A stretch of 9,513 bases of DNA from Chromatocurvus sp046260215 (GTDB lineage: Bacteria; Pseudomonadota; Gammaproteobacteria; Pseudomonadales; Halieaceae), in assembly GCA_046260215.1 (NCBI GenBank), contig JBHEPQ010000089.1:1-9513 (forward strand). The letters are read 5' to 3'. Position 1 is the first letter of the stretch. Each line of letters starts with the position of its first letter. This document shows, in pieces, positions 5,503-9,513 of the stretch. Under the pieces are notes generated by a model, which worked only from the letters and a program-made list of their open reading frames with translations, ran no database searches and had not been told where the DNA came from. Position numbers and translations under genes: made by a program.

Positions 5503-7479
5503 CGATGACGCGACCTCGTAGCCCTCCCGGGTCGCTGCGAGTACGGTGCGCGGCGCCCGGCAGTCTCCAACGGCCTTTACGCTGATGCCCGCGTTCAGCA
5601 ATGGTGCCGATAGAGCATCGTTGGGTATCCGGGAGGTAGAGTAGGTGATTGCCACTACATCCGCGATACGGGTGGTGGACCCATTATAGATATTGACCAC
5701 CTCCAAAGCAGCATCTTCCAGCGCATCGAGATTCTGCGGTTCGCAGCTGGTAATAATCTCGACGCCCCGGCGGTACAGGCGCTGGTAGATACCCTGGCGG
5801 TTGATCAGTGAGACGTCACTGGCGATTCGCTCCCGCGGTGTAACGATTGTTACCTGCGCAAAGCGTTCCGTGAGCAGTTCAGCGAGGGCATATGTCATCT
5901 CGGTGTGATCCTGGTCGAACAGCACCACGCGACCGGGTTCGCGGGCGCTGCGTCCAAGCATCTCCGTCGCCATCGAACGGGCATCGGGCACTAGCCCCGC
6001 CTCTGCGTATTCGGCCGGGATGAAGTCCGGCGGTCGTTGTGTGGAGCCCGTCGCCAGGAGCACGCGGTCCGGTGCCAGTGCCATGATGTTGTCAGCATCG
6101 GCAGTCTCGCCGAGACGAAAGGTGACACCGGCACGCGTGCCCTGCAGATACTGGTAATCGTAAATGCTGCTGAGGTTCTCACCCCCCGGCAGTGCAGCGT
6201 GCAGGCGGGTTTTACCGCCGGGTGTCTCACTGGCGGAGAACAGTGTAACGTGATGACCATAACGCGCTGCCGTGTGCGCGGCTTCCAGGCCGGCGATGCC
6301 CCCACCCACGATAACCACGTGCTTGGGAGACTGAACGGTGACTGGTTGCCAGACTTCCTCGTTCGCTTCGCCCACTCGCGGGTTGTTGTCACAGTACAGA
6401 TGCGTCCCCTCGATGATCGTGCGCCAGCAGGTATTGCAGGAAACGCAGTAACGTATATCCGCCTCTCGCCCGGCTGCCGCCTTGTTGCCGAAAGCGGCAT
6501 CCGTGATCAGCGGTCTACCGAGAAACACGAGATCGGCCGTACCATCGGTCAGAGCGGTTTCACACTCGTTGGGATCTGTCAGGTAACCGAGCGCGCCGCA
6601 GGGGATATCCGGTGCCACCTGCCGCAGGCTGCGGATGTGTTCAAGATAGGGGTGGCGTTCGCCGTGGGCATCCGGCAGGTGCAGATACAGAGACGTGGCA
6701 TGTGCGCCCCAGGCCCAGGTCCAGTAGTCGGCCTCCTTATCCTGCGCCAGCCGCGCGCTGATGTCGCGGGCCATTGTCAGATCGACACTGTGTGGCACGC
6801 CGTCGTCGCCGGGCAGCTTGAGTCCGATGATAAATGGTCGGCCGCAGGTGCCGCGGATGGCGGCCACCAGCTCGCGCAGGAATCGTGTACGGCCCTCGAG
6901 GTCGCCGCCGTAGTCGTCCTCTCGCCGATTGGACCAGGGTGAGAGAAACTGGTGGAATAGATGGCCGTGGCCGGCGGAGATCTCCACCCCTGAAAAACCC
7001 GCACGCTGCAGCCGCCGGGCACTGTCGGCCCATTCATCGATCAGTCGGTGGATGTCGCCGGGGGACAGGACACGGGGGACCGTCCAGCTGAGATCATCTG
7101 GCAGGGCGGAGGCTCCGATGGCGCCGTCGTTGCGTCCTACCGCATGCCGTCCTCGCCCGGAGTCCTGAACCTGCCCGAGGAGCCGCGAGTCAGCATTCTC
7201 GACGACCTCGGCAAGACGACACAGTGAGTCGAAAGCACCATCATCCCAGGCGCGCAGTCGGCTTGGAACCTGATTCACCGAGGTCATGGCGATGGGCTCT
7301 GACACCAGCAGCCCGGCACCGCCCCGCGCCCGCGCACCGAAATAGTTGAGTAGGGTCTCGGTGGCCTGGCCGTCCCTGACGTAGCGGGTGACGATAGAAG
7401 CGTGTGCCAGGCGGTTGCGCAGGCCGATGCCGCCTATGGTAGTCGGGCTGAAAAGGGTGGGGTACGGGCTGTCAGTCAC
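5497..7479 (-). CDS. FMN/4Fe-4S/FAD oxidoreductase of the trimethylamine dehydrogenase / 2,4-dienoyl-CoA reductase family
   Basis: The 660-residue protein has three parts. An old-yellow-enzyme TIM barrel (about 8-340) begins LFSPTTIGGIGLRNRL and contains SPWSNRREDDYGG (180-192). An iron-sulfur motif follows as Cys345, Cys348, Cys351 and Cys363, i.e. C-x2-C-x2-C-x11-C, the spacing I recall for trimethylamine dehydrogenase. The C-terminal nucleotide-binding region starts at VVIVGGGIAGLEAA (388-401) and ends with the GDCRAPR motif (638-644). Electrons should pass between FMN and the cluster. The second half may bind FAD, or only ADP as in trimethylamine dehydrogenase. Several barrel residues differ from the norm: the usual HGY is HGH (171-173), the QLxHxGR element is QVQDSGR (103-109), and the position of the covalent-FMN Cys appears to be Ser28. 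Substrate and direction are unknown. Start is GTG 7479 with AAGGA seven bases upstream; it is the last gene of its unit. Confidence 0.85.
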   Translation of the reverse strand: MTDSPYPTLFSPTTIGGIGLRNRLAHASIVTRYVRDGQATETLLNYFGARARGGAGLLVSEPIAMTSVNQVPSRLRAWDDGAFDSLCRLAEVVENADSRLLGQVQDSGRGRHAVGRNDGAIGASALPDDLSWTVPRVLSPGDIHRLIDEWADSARRLQRAGFSGVEISAGHGHLFHQFLSPWSNRREDDYGGDLEGRTRFLRELVAAIRGTCGRPFIIGLKLPGDDGVPHSVDLTMARDISARLAQDKEADYWTWAWGAHATSLYLHLPDAHGERHPYLEHIRSLRQVAPDIPCGALGYLTDPNECETALTDGTADLVFLGRPLITDAAFGNKAAAGREADIRYCVSCNTCWRTIIEGTHLYCDNNPRVGEANEEVWQPVTVQSPKHVVIVGGGIAGLEAAHTAARYGHHVTLFSASETPGGKTRLHAALPGGENLSSIYDYQYLQGTRAGVTFRLGETADADNIMALAPDRVLLATGSTQRPPDFIPAEYAEAGLVPDARSMATEMLGRSAREPGRVVLFDQDHTEMTYALAELLTERFAQVTIVTPRERIASDVSLINRQGIYQRLYRRGVEIITSCEPQNLDALEDAALEVVNIYNGSTTRIADVVAITYSTSRIPNDALSAPLLNAGISVKAVGDCRAPRTVLAATREGYEVASSL

Positions 7480-7504
7480 GCTAGTGTCCTTACGGTGGCT
7501 GTCC

Positions 7505-7828
7505 TCAGGCGGCGACGTCGTCGGCAGACGTAGGGCCCTGAGTGGAATCCCCGGCCTGCAGGTTGCGCATGACGGTGCGAATCAGCCGATCCCGGTCGGC
7601 AGCCAGCCGATCGTCGTCGCGCGCCGAGCGCTGGTACTGCTCGATACCATCTGCAGCGTCGATACCGTTACCCTCAAGCACCCGCTCAAGAAGATACTGC
7701 CGCTCGCGCAGGGCGGAGACTTCCGCCGTGAGCTCGAGCACCATGCTGATGATTTCGTCGACGCCCTCGGCATCGAAGTATTGATTGCGCCGACCCCGTG
7801 CCCGGCGCGGTATTTCCGGTTCACTCAT
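7505..7828 (-). CDS. Small coiled-coil protein of unknown function
   Basis: I do not recognise this 107-residue protein. It begins with a basic arm (residues 8-14, RRARGRR), followed by a strongly helical, heptad-like stretch (about 24-52, Ile/Val/Leu at repeating positions with many Glu and Arg). A second charged helix lies near 63-91, and the tail is disordered and acidic. There are no cysteines, signal peptide or membrane span. It is well supported as a gene: GGGAGAAGG precedes the ATG, and it sits in a tight operon 36 bases after the methyltransferase and 25 bases before the oxidoreductase. The composition suggests a soluble oligomeric accessory protein, perhaps a scaffold or subunit for one of its enzyme neighbours. 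A small regulator is also possible because of the basic N-terminus, but there is no helix-turn-helix that I can see. Confidence 0.75.
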   Translation of the reverse strand: MSEPEIPRRARGRRNQYFDAEGVDEIISMVLELTAEVSALRERQYLLERVLEGNGIDAADGIEQYQRSARDDDRLAADRDRLIRTVMRNLQAGDSTQGPTSADDVAA

Positions 7829-7864
7829 GTGCCTTCTCCCTGTCTGTGTCCGCGTCGCCCATGA

Positions 7865-9061
7865 TCAGGCGCTTTTCCAGGCACCGAATCCATACCAGCG
7901 CGTACCTTTCGGATCCATGCGGCCGGTGAGTGTGTCGAAGGTGGCCGGTGCGTTGATGTCCCTGGCAAAGGCCTCTTCGCCAACAAAGGTGTATCGCGGA
8001 AGCGTTGCCTGTACAAAGGCATCCGACCCGAATCCGGCATTGGCTACGAGTTCGCGGTAGTCCTGGTCGCGGAACCCCTTGTAGTAGGGCTCGTTGTTAT
8101 AAAAACTGTCCCAGTCGAGATAGAAACTCTCGTAGGCAGGCATCTGGTTATTCGGTGGCAGCTCCATGTTCCACAGTAGACCCCCGGGGCGGAGTACGCG
8201 ACGGGCTTCTTTCAGGAAGGCGTGGATGTCCTTGAGCGGCAGTTCGTGCAGGAACATGGATGAAAACACCACGTCGAAGCTGTTGTCTGGGTAATCGAGA
8301 TCGGTGGCGTTCATCTGTCGGAAGTGCGTGCCAACGCCCATGCTCTGGGCGCGGGCGTGACCGTAACGCAGGACCGCGGGCGCCACGTCGATACCCGTGA
8401 CCTCAGCGTCTGGGAAAGCCTGCGCCCACGGCAGGGTGTTATGCCCGATGGAGCAGCCGCAGTCGAGTATTTTCCCCGGCCTGAAGTCGGGAAACTTCAG
8501 GCGCACGTAGTTGGCCATGGTAGCGCCGATGTCGTTCAGGTCCTTGCCGAACTGGCCGAAAGTGAACACACGGATGGAATTGTCGTAAATGGCACCGGTA
8601 GCCACATCCTCGTCGCGATATTCCGAGTGGTAGCTGCCCGGTGAGAGATGTACGTCGATGTCGCTGACATTTTTCGGGACGCTCAGGGCTGGATCCAGTG
8701 TGAGGCTGCCGGTGGCCGCAGTTCCGCGCAGATTGGCCGCTGCGCTGTTCAGACGATCCATTTCGCGCTCGACGCCCTCTATGACGGAGGCAAATACCAT
8801 TTCCTGCGCGCTGTTGCGCGCGGCGCTGTAGAACTTGAAGGGTTTTTCCTCGCGCATCGCCGCGTGTACCACCGGGCCGTCTGCGGGTTCGCCAGCCGTG
8901 GTCCGCGCGAGTCGCGGCGCCACCCTCGTCTCGTAGTGCTCACGCATGGCCGGTGCCATGCGGGTGAGTACATGGGCGCGCAGGCTGGAAACAAAATCCA
9001 TGCGGGCTCGCTCATTCTGATTGAAGTTGACCTGTAAGGCGGTGTTGACTGCCTGATTCAT
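7865..9061 (-). CDS. Class I SAM-dependent methyltransferase with an extra N-terminal domain
   Basis: The 398-residue protein has a Rossmann methyltransferase domain from about 190. Motif I is ILDCGCSIGHNT (198-209), the acidic residue ending strand 2 is Asp225 in GIDVAP, motif IV is SFDVVFSSMFLHELP (261-275), and RRVLRPGGLL (287-296) is the usual strand-5 approach. This resembles UbiE/Methyltransf_11-type enzymes acting on small molecules. The first 190 residues are not part of that fold. They are helical, with few recognisable features, and could hold the substrate lid or a dimer surface. A Trp/Tyr-rich region (316-327) and the C-terminal tail may also shape the pocket. It leads a three-gene unit, has a strong GGGAGGT six bases before its ATG, and sits under a good sigma-70-type promoter. 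The methyl acceptor is unknown; the flavoenzyme and HapK-like neighbours suggest a catabolic or secondary metabolite. Confidence 0.87.
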   Translation of the reverse strand: MNQAVNTALQVNFNQNERARMDFVSSLRAHVLTRMAPAMREHYETRVAPRLARTTAGEPADGPVVHAAMREEKPFKFYSAARNSAQEMVFASVIEGVEREMDRLNSAAANLRGTAATGSLTLDPALSVPKNVSDIDVHLSPGSYHSEYRDEDVATGAIYDNSIRVFTFGQFGKDLNDIGATMANYVRLKFPDFRPGKILDCGCSIGHNTLPWAQAFPDAEVTGIDVAPAVLRYGHARAQSMGVGTHFRQMNATDLDYPDNSFDVVFSSMFLHELPLKDIHAFLKEARRVLRPGGLLWNMELPPNNQMPAYESFYLDWDSFYNNEPYYKGFRDQDYRELVANAGFGSDAFVQATLPRYTFVGEEAFARDINAPATFDTLTGRMDPKGTRWYGFGAWKSA

Positions 9062-9090
9062 GGGTTGACCTCCCTAGAAGTACACTATAT

Positions 9091-9118
9091 ATTATTCAAG
9101 TTGATTATTTATTGTCAA
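9091..9118 (-). promoter_or_regulatory. Sigma-70-type promoter for the methyltransferase unit
   Basis: On the minus strand a perfect -35 box TTGACA (9118-9113) is followed after 16 bases by AATAAT (9096-9091), which matches the -10 consensus at five of six positions. TAATAT two bases further on is an alternative with an 18-base spacer. The initiation point would lie about 20-25 bases before the ribosome binding site. This is the most convincing promoter in the window. Confidence 0.65.
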
Positions 9119-9131
9119 ACACAAATATAAT
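9101..9131 (+). promoter_or_regulatory. Candidate sigma-70-type promoter for the HapK-like / SDR unit
   Basis: A perfect -10 box TATAAT (9126-9131) lies about 30 bases before the gene. The best -35 is TTGATT (9101-9106), with a long 19-base spacer, so the promoter may be weak or activator-dependent. It interlocks with the opposing methyltransferase promoter, whose -35 box falls inside this spacer. Confidence 0.5.
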
Positions 9132-9160
9132 TTCATTCAGCCAGTCCGAAAGAGGCCGCC

Positions 9161-9472
9161 ATGACCACACTGATTGTCCTGTTCAATCTTAAGCCCACCG
9201 CCGATGCGGCGGCCTACGAGAAATGGGCAGTTGACACCGATATTGCCACCGTCAGCGCACTGCATAATTGTGATGGCTTCGACCTGTTCCGATGCGACGG
9301 CACGCTTGCCGGTGACAGCGCCCCGTATGACTACGTGGAAATGATCAGTATCAGTGATCTCGCTGGCTTCCGCGATGAGGCTCAGTCCGAGACCATGCGC
9401 AGAGTGGCGGCTCAGTTCCGCGAATTCGCCGACAATCCCGTCTTCATGGTGACCGAACAGGTGGCGGCGTGA
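9161..9472 (+). CDS. HapK/RedY-like dimeric alpha-beta barrel protein
   Basis: The 103-residue protein begins MTTLIVLFNLKP and carries an AYEKWA element (18-23), APYDYVEMISISDL (54-67) and AAQFREFADNPVFMVTEQV (83-101). This pattern fits the REDY-like/HapK family, named for proteins of the prodigiosin-type clusters of Hahella and Streptomyces. Length agrees with the family, and the alternating strand-helix pattern is that of a ferredoxin-like dimeric barrel, a fold often used for small-molecule binding, cyclisation or oxygenation. No catalytic residues can be named with confidence. The ATG has AGAGG five bases upstream. It is the first gene of its unit, and its stop overlaps the next start by four bases (GTGA). 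No other prodigiosin genes are visible here, so a pigment role is not implied. Family assignment rests on remembered sequence patterns. Confidence 0.7.
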   Translation: MTTLIVLFNLKPTADAAAYEKWAVDTDIATVSALHNCDGFDLFRCDGTLAGDSAPYDYVEMISISDLAGFRDEAQSETMRRVAAQFREFADNPVFMVTEQVAA

Positions 9473-9513
9473 AAGACCTGACGGGGAAGGTTGTCGTATG
9501 CACAGGCTCGGGA
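9469..9513 (+). CDS. Short-chain dehydrogenase/reductase, N-terminal fragment cut by the window edge
   Basis: Fifteen codons are visible from GTG 9469, which overlaps the HapK-like stop as GTGA. The peptide KDLTGKVVVCTGSG shows the L-x-G-K-V-x-x-x-T-G start of the NAD(P)-binding Rossmann fold of classical SDR enzymes, including the first residues of the TGxxxGxG loop. GGTGG just upstream may serve as a ribosome binding site. It probably encodes an NAD(P)-dependent alcohol/ketone oxidoreductase acting in the same pathway as its neighbour. The catalytic Ser-Tyr-Lys region lies outside the window. Confidence 0.72.
   Translation, partial: MKDLTGKVVVCTGSG

Noticed and set aside
6037..6942. Long open frame (301 codons) on the plus strand, antisense to the flavin oxidoreductase
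   Set aside because: It lies wholly opposite a gene with clear FMN, Fe-S and dinucleotide-binding motifs. The translation shows no recognisable domain, and long antisense frames are common in GC-rich DNA.
7388..7864. Plus-strand open frame of 158 codons over the coiled-coil gene
   Set aside because: It runs antisense across two gene ends and their short spacers. The minus-strand gene has the good ribosome binding site and operon spacing.
9161..9472. Prodigiosin biosynthesis cluster
   Set aside because: Only a HapK-like gene is present. No bipyrrole or monopyrrole synthesis enzymes are visible in the window.

Overview
The window is high-GC, densely packed bacterial DNA and carries no tRNA, rRNA, CRISPR array or mobile element that I can see. 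MsbA-type lipid export, LPS-type sugar transfer and an ELM1-like gene together suggest a Gram-negative proteobacterium. The HapK-like gene and overall gene style make a marine-type gammaproteobacterium my best guess, but that is inference. Genes fall into four short transcription units arranged divergent, convergent, divergent.

Unit A (minus, 4033 to 1) is an envelope/LPS block. It holds an optional 25-codon small ORF, an MsbA-family lipid ABC exporter (msbA), an ELM1-like protein, a family-4 glycosyltransferase, and the first 22 codons of a further gene that may be a YrbL-like or LPS-kinase-like protein. Every junction overlaps (4, 20, 4 and 4 bases), so the block looks translationally coupled.

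Unit B (plus, 4208 to 5502) diverges from A. It encodes a UbiA/MenA-type membrane prenyltransferase, best started at a GTG behind a strong ribosome binding site, followed by a small VanZ-like membrane protein with a one-base overlap. Its end overlaps the end of unit C tail-to-tail by 6 bases, beside a perfect 20-base palindrome.

Unit C (minus, 9061 to 5497) runs from a SAM-dependent methyltransferase through a 107-residue coiled-coil protein of unknown function to a 660-residue flavin/iron-sulfur oxidoreductase. The last resembles trimethylamine dehydrogenase and 2,4-dienoyl-CoA reductase but has altered active-site residues. Unit D (plus, 9161 to the end) diverges from C. It encodes a HapK/RedY-like dimeric-barrel protein and the start of a short-chain dehydrogenase. 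Units C and D share a short, very AT-rich control region with interlocked sigma-70-type promoters. Methyltransferase, flavoenzyme, HapK-like protein and dehydrogenase look like parts of one small-molecule pathway of unknown substrate. This is the part of the window most likely to hold undescribed biology.

No gene-free stretch exceeds 300 bases. The longest gap between firmly called genes is 3960-4207, which holds two possible small ORFs and an inverted repeat.
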